Shown piece by piece: positions 27,286 to 35,272 of a DNA stretch of 64,000 bases. Numbering within the stretch: position 1 is the first letter of the stretch; each line of letters opens with the position of its first letter. The translations under genes and the position numbers were made by a program. The notes under the pieces were generated by a model that worked only from the letters and a program-made list of their open reading frames with translations, made no database searches and was not told the DNA's origin. Origin of the DNA: Anaerolineales bacterium (GTDB lineage: Bacteria; Chloroflexota; Anaerolineae; JAAEKA01); the NCBI GenBank assembly GCA_020634615.1, contig JACKBI010000001.1, forward strand, positions 744,001-808,000, in the 5' to 3' direction.

Positions 27286-28153
27286 TCTCTTCATATCGGT
27301 AGAATCCAACGCCGGTCTTCCGTCCCAGCCGCCCGCTCTGCACCATCCGCTGTTGAATGGGATGTGGACGGTAGCGCGGCTCACCGAAGTACGCGTCGTA
27401 CACCGACTGCGTCACCGCAAAGTTGATGTCGCAGCCGATCAGATCGATCAGGCGGAAGGGGCCCATGCGGAAACCCAGCGATTCGACCAGCCGGTCGATG
27501 GTTTCCACGTCTGCCGCGTCCTCGCCCAGCAGCCGGAAGGCTTCGCCGTAGAAGGGGCGCGCGACGCGATTGACGATGAACGCCGGGGTGTCCTTGCAAC
27601 GGACGCTCGTCTTGCCAAGAGACGCCACGAACGCCTCGGCGGCCGCCAGGGTCGCGTCGCTGGTGTCGTCGCCGCTGATCACCTCCACCAGCTTCATCAG
27701 ATGCGCCGGATTGAAGAAGTGCAGCCCCAGGAAGCAGTCGCCCCGTTGCGTCGCACCGGCCAGCGCGTTGATGCTCAAGCTGGACGTGTTACTGGCGAAG
27801 ATCGTCGCGGACGGTGCGGCTGCGTCGAGCTGGCGAAAAATCGACTGCTTAAGGTCCAGGGTCTCCGGCGCGGCCTCGATGACCAGCCCGGCTTGCGCGG
27901 CTTCTGCCAGCGAGGTGGTAAGGGTGAATGCAGCTTTCGCATCGGCCGCGACCGCTTCGCTGGTCTTGCCGCGGCGCACGCCGTCGTCGATGGACACGCT
28001 GATCTGCTCCAGCGCCGCAGTCAGCAAGTCGCGGGCGATGTCACAGAGCGTGACCTGATAGCCTGCCAGCGCAGCGGCCTGGGCAATGCCGCGGCCCATG
28101 GTGCCGCTGCCGATGACGGCAACTGTCGTAAAGGATAAATTCGGTCTGTTCAT
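27281..28153 (-). CDS. paaH: 3-hydroxyacyl-CoA dehydrogenase (PaaH-like)
   Basis: 290 residues from ATG 28153, which overlaps the stop of the aminopeptidase gene as ATGA. The NAD motif is GSGTMGRGIAQ, then ASNTSSLSI, LHFFNPAHLMKLVEVI with the catalytic His, and RCKDTPAFIVNRV starting the C-terminal domain. It oxidises 3-hydroxyadipyl-CoA to 3-oxoadipyl-CoA in phenylacetate breakdown (by position) or 3-hydroxybutyryl-CoA generally. Length matches the family. Confidence 0.9.
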   Translation of the reverse strand: MNRPNLSFTTVAVIGSGTMGRGIAQAAALAGYQVTLCDIARDLLTAALEQISVSIDDGVRRGKTSEAVAADAKAAFTLTTSLAEAAQAGLVIEAAPETLDLKQSIFRQLDAAAPSATIFASNTSSLSINALAGATQRGDCFLGLHFFNPAHLMKLVEVISGDDTSDATLAAAEAFVASLGKTSVRCKDTPAFIVNRVARPFYGEAFRLLGEDAADVETIDRLVESLGFRMGPFRLIDLIGCDINFAVTQSVYDAYFGEPRYRPHPIQQRMVQSGRLGRKTGVGFYRYEEK

Positions 28154-29928
28154 GCCGCTCTGCGGGTCTTGTGGCGCAGCCATTCCCGTTCCTCAGGAGC
28201 AAGATGCGGCGCCAGGGTGTCGAAAACGCACTGGTGATAGCTGTTCAGCCAGGCAAGCTCGTCGCGGCTGAGGAGCGAGAAATCCACCAGGCTCAGGTCG
28301 ATGGGGCAGAGTGTGACCGTCTCGAAGCCGTGGAAGTTGCCGAACTCGGTGGCGTCGCGGGCGGCGACGATGACCATGTTCTCGATGCGGATGCCGAAGC
28401 GGCCCTCGAAATAGACGCCCGGCTCGATGCTCATCACCATGCCTGGCTCGATGGGCGCGGTCCCGGTAGGGCTGAAGCGCGGTGGGCCTTCGTGAACGTT
28501 GAGGAAGTGGCCGACGCCGTGGCCGATTCCGTGACGGCATTCCCAGCCCTCTGCCCACAACGGGGCACGCGCCAGAGCGTCGAGCTGCACCCCGGTTGTG
28601 CCCTGCGGAAACTGCGCCGTTGCCAGGCCGATGAGGCTTTGCAGCACCCGGGTGAAGGCCCGCCTTTGCTCCGCGGTCGGCGATCCGAGACTGACCGTGC
28701 GGGTGACATCGGTTGTGCCATCAAGGTACTGCGAGCCCGAATCGACGACCAGCACGCTCTGCGGGTGGAGTGTCGCCGCCGTCGCCGCTTCCGGTTTGTA
28801 ATGGCCGATGGCCCCATTCGCAGCGTAGCCGGCGATGATGCTGAAACTCAGACCCTGGTAGTGCTCCGCCTCACTTCTGATCTGTTCCAGTTTTGCAGCC
28901 GCCGTGACTTCGGTGTGAACACCGCTGGCCACCTCGGTTTCCAGCCATCGCAGCCACTTCACCATGGCAATGCCGTCGCGTACATGGGCCTGGCGGATGC
29001 CATCCAACTCGGTGGCGTTCTTGACGACCTTCATGGCGCGCGCGAGGCTGGTCTGCTGCTTGACCTCGCAGTCCGGCGCAATCGATTGGGCCAGCCTGTA
29101 GCTGGTTTTGTCGGGATCGATCAGAACGGTGGCGCCGGCCGGCAACTCCTGCAGATAATCCTCGATTGCCTCATACGGCGCCAGCGTAACGCCGTCGGCA
29201 GTCAGCGCCGTGCTTACATCGGCCGGCACCTTGCCCGCATCTACGAAAAGGCGCGCCACGCTGTCGGTGATCACCGCGTAGCTGACCGCGACCGGATTGC
29301 AGGTCACGTCGCTGCCGCGGATGTTCAGCGTCCACGCGATGTCGTCCAGCGCGGCCAGGACGAGAACCTGAGCGTCCTGTTGCAGCATCTTGTCGCGGAT
29401 CCTTGCCAGCTTGCCGGCGCGCGACTCGCCGCTGAAGCGGATGTCGTGCAGAAACAGTGGGCCGGCCGGTCGGTCGGGCCGGTCGGCCCAGATCTGACCG
29501 ATCAGATCGTGTTCGAAGTTGAGCGCGATTTTCTTGTCTGCCAGCGCCTGCGAGAGCTTTGCCACGTCGCTGACGGAAAACACGTTGCCGTCGAACCCGA
29601 CCGTCGCGCCGGACGGCAACTGGCCTGCCAGCCATTCCGTGTAGGACGGCACGCCAGGCAACCGATCCTTGAACAGCTCGATCGATGTACCTGCAAGATC
29701 TTGCTCGGCGCGCAGATGGTAACGCGAGTCGGTCCACAGCCCGGCGCGATCGTTCGTGACGACCAGCGTGCCCGCGGAGCCGCTGAAACCGGTCATCCAG
29801 GCGCGCGCCTGCCAGCGCTCAGCCACGTATTCGCTTTGGTGGGGATCAGCGCTGGGCACGATCCATGCGTCGATGGCGTGGCTGCTCATCAGCGCCCGCA
29901 GCGCCGCTATCTTTTCGTCCGATGTCAT
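28150..29928 (-). CDS. Xaa-Pro aminopeptidase (M24B, aminopeptidase P type)
   Basis: 592 residues beginning MTSDEKIAALRALMSSHAID. Two creatinase-like N-terminal domains precede the M24 pita-bread domain. The dinuclear metal ligands can be seen: VVDSGSQYLDGTTDVTR (two Asp), GIGHGVGHFLNVHEGP (His), MSIEPGVYFEG (Glu) and GIRIENMVIV (Glu). The long form with a C-terminal extension resembles eukaryotic-type cytosolic APP. It removes N-terminal residues before proline. It is embedded in the paa operon (18 bases after paaG, ATGA overlap with paaH), which has no obvious metabolic reason. Confidence 0.92.
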   Translation of the reverse strand: MTSDEKIAALRALMSSHAIDAWIVPSADPHQSEYVAERWQARAWMTGFSGSAGTLVVTNDRAGLWTDSRYHLRAEQDLAGTSIELFKDRLPGVPSYTEWLAGQLPSGATVGFDGNVFSVSDVAKLSQALADKKIALNFEHDLIGQIWADRPDRPAGPLFLHDIRFSGESRAGKLARIRDKMLQQDAQVLVLAALDDIAWTLNIRGSDVTCNPVAVSYAVITDSVARLFVDAGKVPADVSTALTADGVTLAPYEAIEDYLQELPAGATVLIDPDKTSYRLAQSIAPDCEVKQQTSLARAMKVVKNATELDGIRQAHVRDGIAMVKWLRWLETEVASGVHTEVTAAAKLEQIRSEAEHYQGLSFSIIAGYAANGAIGHYKPEAATAATLHPQSVLVVDSGSQYLDGTTDVTRTVSLGSPTAEQRRAFTRVLQSLIGLATAQFPQGTTGVQLDALARAPLWAEGWECRHGIGHGVGHFLNVHEGPPRFSPTGTAPIEPGMVMSIEPGVYFEGRFGIRIENMVIVAARDATEFGNFHGFETVTLCPIDLSLVDFSLLSRDELAWLNSYHQCVFDTLAPHLAPEEREWLRHKTRRAA

Positions 29929-29945
29929 GTCAGTTACCTGATGGT

Positions 29946-30731
29946 TTACTTTCCTGTGTAGTGCGGCGCTCGCTTTTCAAGGAACGCCGCAACGCCTTCT
30001 TTGTTGTCGGCGGTGCGGGCGGCGGTGTCTTGCAGGTACGCCTCGTAGTCCAGCGCCTCTTCAAGGGTCTGCGACCAGGCGCGGTTCATGGCGCGTTTGG
30101 TGAGCCCGAAGGAGATGCTGGGCCCGCTGGCCAGCCGCTGCGCCCAGGCATCCACCTGCGCGGCGAGCTGCTCGGCCGGGACGACCTCGTTGAACAGCCC
30201 CCACGCCAGCGCCTGCTCTGCGCCCAGCCGCTCGGCAGTGACCGCAAGCTGGTAGGCGCGCGCCTGCCCGATCATCCGCGGCAGCAGCCAGTTCAACCCA
30301 CTGTCCGGCACCAGCCCGATCTTGCTGAAGGCCAGCACAAGGCTGGCCTTCTCAGAGGCGATGCGAATGTCGGCGGCCAGGACGATTCCGACGCCTGCGC
30401 CGGCCGCCACACCATTGACCGCCGCAACGACCGGTTTCTCCAGACCAACGATGCCCTTAATGATGCGGTGGTAGCCGGCGCGCAGGTGCGGTCCGATGGA
30501 AAACTCGTCGCCGCGGCCCTGCACCTCCGCCAGATCCTGGCCCGCGGTAAAGCCGCGCCCGGCGCCGGTGATGACCACGCAACGCACGGCGGCGTCACGT
30601 CCGCACTGCTTGAGGGCGTCGGCCGTCTCTGCGATCATGGCTGTGGTGAAGGCGTTCAGACTGTCAGGCCGGTTGAGCGTGATGGTCGCCACGCCGTCGG
30701 TTACGTCGAATTGGATGTTTTCGTAGGTCAT
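29946..30731 (-). CDS. paaG: 1,2-epoxyphenylacetyl-CoA isomerase
   Basis: 261 residues of crotonase fold beginning MTYENIQFDVTDGVATITLN. FTAGQDLAEV forms the oxyanion site and FSKIGLVPDSGLNWLLPRM carries the Asp (PDSG) characteristic of PaaG rather than hydratases. The C-terminal EGVAAFLEKRAPHYTGK also fits. It converts ring-1,2-epoxyphenylacetyl-CoA to the oxepin. It lies downstream of paaABCD as expected. The upstream 134-base gap holds a perfect 21-pair hairpin. Confidence 0.9.
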   Translation of the reverse strand: MTYENIQFDVTDGVATITLNRPDSLNAFTTAMIAETADALKQCGRDAAVRCVVITGAGRGFTAGQDLAEVQGRGDEFSIGPHLRAGYHRIIKGIVGLEKPVVAAVNGVAAGAGVGIVLAADIRIASEKASLVLAFSKIGLVPDSGLNWLLPRMIGQARAYQLAVTAERLGAEQALAWGLFNEVVPAEQLAAQVDAWAQRLASGPSISFGLTKRAMNRAWSQTLEEALDYEAYLQDTAARTADNKEGVAAFLEKRAPHYTGK

Positions 30732-30793
30732 GGTTGGGGAGTGGGGGCTAGGGAATGGGGCCTGGGACGGGACTGCAAGAGTCGATCCTTGTT

Positions 30794-30841
30794 CGTAGTA
30801 GGCGCTTCAGCGCCCCAAACGGCGCTGAAGCGCCTACTACG
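30794..30841. repeat. Perfect 21-bp inverted repeat with 6-base loop
   Basis: Arms 30794-30814 and 30821-30841 are exact reverse complements around CCAAAC. The arm starts CGTAGTAGGCGC and contains the inner palindrome GGCGCTTCAGCGCC. No T run follows on either side. It lies between the EthD-like gene and paaG. Confidence 0.85.
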
Positions 30842-30865
30842 AGCGGGACTCACCTGCACAGCTAT

Positions 30866-31156
30866 CTACTGCTCGCTACCGAGGGCCATGCTGATGGTTT
30901 GCGGTCCGAACTGCTGGGCATCCTTGCCGAGCGCGGCCATCTCAGGACTGTTCATGGCCGCTTTCATGGCGTCGCGGTCGGCAAAGTGCAGCTCGAACAT
31001 CAGGTAAAGCGTCTCGCCGGACAGCGAGCGGTTGAAACGGGTGAGGGTGTAGCCAGTGGTGTGCGGCACCGCATCCGCCAGCTTGAGGTGCTCAGCGTAG
31101 GCGGCATCGAACGCTGCCGGATCCTCGGGCTGTCGATAGAGAGCGACAAACTTCAT
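30866..31156 (-). CDS. EthD-family small protein
   Basis: 96 residues from ATG 31156, with a strong ribosome site (AAGGAG) and an ATGA overlap with the upstream gene. MKFVALYRQPEDPAAFDAAY followed by EHLKLADAVPHTTGY is the typical EthD/dimeric ferredoxin-like alpha+beta barrel pattern. Such proteins occur in aromatic degradation clusters as auxiliary or decarboxylase-like factors of uncertain function. Position between paaD and paaG suggests a role in phenylacetate catabolism (inference). Confidence 0.82.
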   Translation of the reverse strand: MKFVALYRQPEDPAAFDAAYAEHLKLADAVPHTTGYTLTRFNRSLSGETLYLMFELHFADRDAMKAAMNSPEMAALGKDAQQFGPQTISMALGSEQ

Positions 31157-31932
31157 GGTGAATCTCCTTTTTCGGTGATCTCTTTCCAGCGAAAGAAGCC
31201 GTGGTGGGTCTTTTTGCCAAGCCGGCCGGCCAGCACCATGCGGCGCAGCAGCGGCGCGGGGCGGTAGCGGTCCTCGCCCCACTCCTCGTACAGGCCGGTC
31301 ATGATCGCCAGCACCACGTCCAGCCCCAAATGGTCGGCCCATGCCAGCGGGCCGTGCGGATAGTTGGTGCCGAGTTGCATGGCGGTGTCGATGTCCGCGG
31401 CTGAAGCGACCCGGTCCTGCAAGGCGCCGGCCGCTTCGTTGATGATGCAAGCAATCAGCCGGCCGCGCACCAGCCCTGGCCCGTCGGCGACGACCGCCGC
31501 TTCGTATCCGACCGTGCGCCAGAAGGCAGCGGCCTGCTGCAACGCGTCCTTGCCGCTGTTCAGCCCGGCTGCCAGCTCGACCATGCCCGTATCGGCCAGC
31601 GGCGGCAGTAACCCGTAGCCAACAATCCGTTGCGGCGCGCTGGTCGATGAGGCAATCGCTGTGGTGCTGGCAGTCAATGCCGAAACCAGCAGCAACGTAT
31701 CGGGTGGATAAACGGTCTCGACGAAAGACACCATCTGGCGTCGGGTGCGTCGCGAACGATGACACGCCTCGATAACTACGTCGGCGTTGAGAAGATCGGT
31801 GGCATATTCCAGGTCGGACCAATCGCCCAGGATCGTGTCGACGGTCAAGGCGCGCACGACATGACCGGCACGGACGCAAAGACCCGCGATCTCTTCAAGA
31901 AACGGCGTGTCGCCGATGATCACAACGTTCAT
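31153..31932 (-). CDS. 3-hydroxyacyl-CoA dehydrogenase-like protein with degenerate NAD site
   Basis: 259 residues from ATG 31932 (ATGA overlap with the paaD stop). The C-terminal half (about 150-259) is a clear 3HCDH domain: GPGLVRGRLIACIINEAAGA, TNYPHGPLAWADHLGLDVVL and KKTHHGFFRWKE. The N-terminal Rossmann part begins MNVVIIGDTPFLEEIAGLCV, with no GxGxxG. It may therefore bind NAD weakly or have lost redox activity. Since a canonical PaaH is also present, this could be a partner subunit or a divergent dehydrogenase. Confidence 0.82.
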   Translation of the reverse strand: MNVVIIGDTPFLEEIAGLCVRAGHVVRALTVDTILGDWSDLEYATDLLNADVVIEACHRSRRTRRQMVSFVETVYPPDTLLLVSALTASTTAIASSTSAPQRIVGYGLLPPLADTGMVELAAGLNSGKDALQQAAAFWRTVGYEAAVVADGPGLVRGRLIACIINEAAGALQDRVASAADIDTAMQLGTNYPHGPLAWADHLGLDVVLAIMTGLYEEWGEDRYRPAPLLRRMVLAGRLGKKTHHGFFRWKEITEKGDSP

Positions 31933-32564
31933 AGCGGTTTGAACTGCTCGAAGGCATCCTGGCAGCGGTTGCAATAATAGATTGCCCGGCAGAGCGTTGA
32001 ACCAAACGTGTTCCTGACCGTCACGTCGTCCGAGTCGCAGCGCGGGCAGGTGACCGTGTCGAAAAGCATGATCTGGACATCGCCGCCGTGCACAGGTGGC
32101 GGCGCCAATCCGAAGGCCTTGAGCTTGCGTCGCCCTTCGGCGTTAATCCAGTCACTGGACCAAGGGGGAGCCAGCACGACGTTCACCGTTGCCTCGCTCG
32201 CGCCCAGCGCTTGCAGTCGCTCTTTGATCAGCCGTTGCATCTCGACCAGCGCCGGACAGCCAGAGAACGTTGGCGTCATGGTCACTGTGACCTGGTCTCC
32301 GGCGAGATAGACCGCGCGTATGACGCCCAGATCTACCAGCGACAGGACGGGAATTTCGGGGTCCATGACTTCGGCAAGCGCAGCCCAGACGATGTCGTCG
32401 GTGAGGTGAGCGTCTCCCTCACCCCAAGAACGAGTCGAGACGGGTGAGACTGTACGCCCCTCTCCCGCGGGGAGAGGGAGAGGGGGTGACTGGTATGGCG
32501 GGATCTGACTCCCCTCTCCCTGAGGGAGAGGGGCTGGGGGTGAGGGCGAGATCTTCACTACCAC
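31929..32564 (-). CDS. paaD: Phenylacetyl-CoA epoxidase subunit PaaD (MIP18 + zinc site) with element-encoded N-terminus
   Basis: The PaaD body starts around HLTDDIVWAALAEVMDPEIP (DUF59/MIP18, DPEIPVLSLVDLGV) and ends with the zinc-binding CPRCDSDD ... YYCNRCQDAF. PaaD helps load or assemble the Paa monooxygenase. No start codon lies near the true domain; the nearest in-frame start is GTG 32564, overlapping the paaC stop region. Between them about 45 codons are encoded by a palindromic intergenic-type repeat (SPSPPAPLPQGEG ... LPAGEG). Either the protein carries this tail or a rare codon is used inside. Confidence 0.88.
   Translation of the reverse strand: MVVKISPSPPAPLPQGEGSQIPPYQSPPLPLPAGEGRTVSPVSTRSWGEGDAHLTDDIVWAALAEVMDPEIPVLSLVDLGVIRAVYLAGDQVTVTMTPTFSGCPALVEMQRLIKERLQALGASEATVNVVLAPPWSSDWINAEGRRKLKAFGLAPPPVHGGDVQIMLFDTVTCPRCDSDDVTVRNTFGSTLCRAIYYCNRCQDAFEQFKPL
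32424..32550. repeat. Palindromic CCCTCTCCC/GGGAGAGGG element inside paaD
   Basis: Two hairpins are seen: CCCTCTCCC-GCG-GGGAGAGGG (32458-32478) and CCCCTCTCCCT-G-AGGGAGAGGGG (32511-32533), flanked by GGGGTGAGGG-type words (32411-32424 and 32535-32546). This kind of element is common between genes in many bacteria. Here it has no stop in the paaD frame. Confidence 0.85.
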
Positions 32565-33310
32565 ACCGCCTCCCGATCCGCCCGCGCCACCATCTGCATG
32601 TCTGCCAGCAGCCCATTCAGATGGCCCGAATGCTCGCTCCGGTCAACCGGCCCATCAACGAGGTCTGACACGACAAGCTCGCCCTGCTCCAAGAACGGCA
32701 TGACCACACTCATCCACGACTGCTTCATCTCGTCAAAGTCTGGCCAGTAGCCCGCAGCCATCAGGATTTCATCGCCTGGCTGCGCGCTGAACAATTGTCC
32801 AGTCAGCGGCCAAAGCTCATTCAGCGCCCGCTGCATCCGCCGGTGGCTTTCCTCGGTGCCCAGCGCCAGTCGCCGCACCCAAACGCTGCTGTGACGGTAA
32901 TGGTAGATTTCCTCGTTGCGCATCCGCACGGCTGCGTCAGCCGCCGGTTGATATGCGCTACCTGCCAACCGCGCCAGCAACGTCAACTCGTAGGCATCAA
33001 AAAGGTACTGCCGCAGCATGGTGAATGCCCAATCGCCGCGCGGCTGCTCTACAAGCTGCGCGCTGCAAAACTGGCTGGCGTCGCGAAAGAACGCCAACCG
33101 GTCGGGGTCGTCGCCGGTCAGCGCCTCCACCAGCCCGTACCAGATGGTGCCGTGACCTAACTCGTCCTGTGCGATATTGGCCAGCGCGATGTCCTCTTCC
33201 AGGATCGGGGCGTGACCGGTCCACTCGGCGTTGCGGTGCGCCAGGATTAGTTCGTCGTCGGCCGACGCGAGCAGGCGATTAGTCAGGGCAGTGTGCAGTG
33301 CGTCGTTCAC
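32558..33310 (-). CDS. paaC: Phenylacetyl-CoA epoxidase subunit PaaC
   Basis: 250 residues from a GTG start that overlaps the paaB stop as GTGA. The ferritin-like four-helix body is recognisable: LILAHRNAEWTGHAPILEED, IAQDELGHGTIWYGLVE and RMRNEEIYHYRHSSVWVRRL. PaaC pairs with PaaA as the non-catalytic structural subunit of the multicomponent oxygenase that epoxidises the ring of phenylacetyl-CoA. Length equals the E. coli protein. Part of paaABCD. Confidence 0.93.
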   Translation of the reverse strand: MNDALHTALTNRLLASADDELILAHRNAEWTGHAPILEEDIALANIAQDELGHGTIWYGLVEALTGDDPDRLAFFRDASQFCSAQLVEQPRGDWAFTMLRQYLFDAYELTLLARLAGSAYQPAADAAVRMRNEEIYHYRHSSVWVRRLALGTEESHRRMQRALNELWPLTGQLFSAQPGDEILMAAGYWPDFDEMKQSWMSVVMPFLEQGELVVSDLVDGPVDRSEHSGHLNGLLADMQMVARADREAVW

Positions 33311-33867
33311 GAGCCGGGAACCTCCTTGACCGTGCCGCCGCGCCGCCGGCCTTCGAAGATGCGGCCGCGGTACGTGCTCTGGTCGCGGTAGGTCTTCTCC
33401 AGCGCCGGCTCGAACATGCTGGCGATGTCGTCATCGTTGCTGCGGGTCAACGCGCTGTCTGCCACGACCCACCACAGCACCGTATCGTCCGCGTGCTGTC
33501 GCTGCACGGCCTGGCGCATGGCGTCGGCCGGCGAAGCTGCAACGACCTGACCAACGTACGTCACCGCCACCATGGAGCGCCGGAAGTTATTGCGACAGAA
33601 GAGGTGATAGATCTCGTCCGCCGCGGCGTTGCCGGGCGACTCGTCAAGCCAGGCTGGCTGCGCCGCCAGTTCCTCAGCCGTCAGCCGCACGACCGCGGCT
33701 TCCGGCGTCACCCACAGACTGTGGCACTCTGGCCGGCGCACGAACACATCGCGCGCGTTCAACAACGCCACCTCGGCGTCGGGCGCATGCACGGTGCCAA
33801 CAGCTTCATACGGTTTGTCGGGCCGGTCTTGCTTGAAGACCTCCCAACGGGGCCATTGTGTATCCAT
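33307..33867 (-). CDS. paaB: Phenylacetyl-CoA epoxidase subunit PaaB, double-domain form
   Basis: 186 residues, about twice the usual 95. The first half, WPRWEVFKQDRPDKPYEAVG then NARDVFVRRPECHSLWV, is standard PaaB. The second half, MVAVTYVGQVVAASPADAMR then WWVVADSALT, repeats the same strand-helix pattern, and the tail FEPALEKTYRDQSTYRG matches the normal PaaB C-terminus. It looks like an internal duplication. PaaB bridges PaaAC units in the oxygenase complex, so a tandem form could change complex geometry (inference). Confidence 0.88.
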   Translation of the reverse strand: MDTQWPRWEVFKQDRPDKPYEAVGTVHAPDAEVALLNARDVFVRRPECHSLWVTPEAAVVRLTAEELAAQPAWLDESPGNAAADEIYHLFCRNNFRRSMVAVTYVGQVVAASPADAMRQAVQRQHADDTVLWWVVADSALTRSNDDDIASMFEPALEKTYRDQSTYRGRIFEGRRRGGTVKEVPGS

Positions 33868-33979
33868 GAGTTCAGTAATCCGTACTTAGTGATCGGGAAG
33901 CAGTAGACAGACAACAGAGATCAGAGGTGATAGGTTCACATCGAATATGAAACATGCAGTGCTGGTGACTGGTGACTGA
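33868..33979. repeat. Repeat-rich spacer between paaA and paaB
   Basis: The gap holds no gene. It carries GTGATCGGGAAGCAGTAGACA-like and GGTGACTGGTGACTGATCACTG words; the latter run into the last codons of paaA and form its stop codon. Similar to the spacer at 27178-27285. Confidence 0.65.
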
Positions 33980-35020
33980 TCACTGATCACTGGTCACTGC
34001 CAACCGGCTCGCATAGGCTGCCATCGCCTCACGGACCCAGAGGCCGTCGTCGTGAGCCTCGCGTCGGGCGCGCAGACGCTCGCGATTCATGGGGCCGCCA
34101 CCCTGGATGACCCGCCAGAACTCGTCCCAGTCAATGGGTCCCGTTCGCCAGTGGCCGCTGTCCGTATCATAACGCAGGTCAGTGTCGGGAATGCGCAGAC
34201 CGGCTGCGTGCAGCTCGGGCACAATCTCGTCGATGAACTCCTGGCGCAAGGTGTCGTTGGAACGCAGCTTGATTCCCCAACGCATCAGCACGGCAGAGTT
34301 GGGCGAGTCATCATCGGGCGGGCCGAACATCATCAGCGAGGGCCACCACCAGCGGTCCAGCGCGTCCTGTGCCATCTTGCGCTGGCGCGGCGTGCCCTGT
34401 GCATACAGGCTCACCATTTCCTTGCCTTGTTTATAGTGGAAAGTCTCTTCGGCACAGATGCGCACCATGGCTCGCGAGTACGGGCCGTAGGAAGCACCGG
34501 TCAGCATAGTCTGGTTCTTGATGGCCGCCCCGTCCACCAGCCAGCCGATCATGCCGACGTCCGCCCAGGTCAGCGTCGGGTAGTTGAAAATGTTGGAATA
34601 CTTGGCTTTGCCGCTCAGCAGGGCGTCGATCAAATCCTGCCGCTCAGCGCCCAACGATTCGGCCGCGTGATATAGATACTGCCCGTGGCCTGCTTCATCC
34701 TGCACCTTGGCGATCAGAATCAGCTTGCGGCGCAGGCTGGGCGCGTGCCCAATCCACGCACCTTCAGGAAGCATGCCGACGATTTCGCTGTGGGCGTGCT
34801 GCGAAATCATGCGGATAAGCTGCTGGCGATAACGGTCCGGCATCCAGTCCCCCGGCTCGATCTTTTCGCCGCGTGCGATCCTCGCCTCAAACTCGGCCAG
34901 TCGCTCGTCATGCGTCGGCTCAGGTGGCATGGCATCGTCTCCTGTAGCAATGCGGCTGCTTTGCCGCCTCCGGCGCTGTTCAGGCAGTCCGCCGGGAATT
35001 TTCTCATTCGTCATGTCCAT
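33980..35020 (-). CDS. paaA: Phenylacetyl-CoA epoxidase catalytic subunit PaaA
   Basis: 346 residues from ATG 35020 (another ATG is two codons in; a TTG is five codons before). Diiron ligands are seen in KVQDEAGHGQYLYHAAE and CAEETFHYKQGKEM, with the substrate region NIFNYPTLTWADVGMIGWLV. It epoxidises the aromatic ring of phenylacetyl-CoA with O2. It heads the minus-strand catabolic operon. The last six codons (AVTSDQ) and the stop are written by a simple repeat. No paaE reductase gene lies in the window, so electron supply must come from elsewhere. Confidence 0.94.
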   Translation of the reverse strand: MDMTNEKIPGGLPEQRRRRQSSRIATGDDAMPPEPTHDERLAEFEARIARGEKIEPGDWMPDRYRQQLIRMISQHAHSEIVGMLPEGAWIGHAPSLRRKLILIAKVQDEAGHGQYLYHAAESLGAERQDLIDALLSGKAKYSNIFNYPTLTWADVGMIGWLVDGAAIKNQTMLTGASYGPYSRAMVRICAEETFHYKQGKEMVSLYAQGTPRQRKMAQDALDRWWWPSLMMFGPPDDDSPNSAVLMRWGIKLRSNDTLRQEFIDEIVPELHAAGLRIPDTDLRYDTDSGHWRTGPIDWDEFWRVIQGGGPMNRERLRARREAHDDGLWVREAMAAYASRLAVTSDQ

Positions 35021-35034
35021 TTCAGGGCGCAGCA

Positions 35035-35063
35035 ATTATACATCAACCGTTTCTGATGACGAA
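35035..35063 (-). promoter_or_regulatory. Candidate promoter of the paa operon
   Basis: A perfect TATAAT (35035-35040, minus strand) lies 14 bases before ATG 35020. The matching -35 is poor (TTCGTC at 17 bases). The mRNA leader would be only about 8 bases. Confidence 0.45.
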
Positions 35064-35272
35064 ACTCAGGCGCAAGCACGGCACATTTATGTCAGGTCGG
35101 CGGAAAAGTTGTGGTATCGGCTGCGAAACGTCCGCCATTCCGTAAATGTTCCTGCGAACGGCGGGACCCACCTGTTTGGGTTTCCCCGAACCCAGTCGGC
35201 TCGTGATTTGAACCAACGGTCGATCTTGCCTGTGAAACGTCTGACTCACGAACTACAGCGAGGCAACTACCC

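Noticed and set aside
28171..29961. Long plus-strand frame (596 codons) over the aminopeptidase
   Set aside because: Antisense shadow of a gene with all metal ligands intact; no ribosome site or motif.
30866..31879. 337-codon minus frame containing the EthD-like protein
   Set aside because: Only the last 96 codons match a family, and a strong ribosome site marks their start; the rest is a shifted frame of the upstream dehydrogenase-like gene.
35100..35230. Possible tRNA-like or riboswitch fold upstream of the lipoprotein gene
   Set aside because: A few complementary words such as TTTGGG/CCCGAA are present, but no cloverleaf or conserved core could be drawn.
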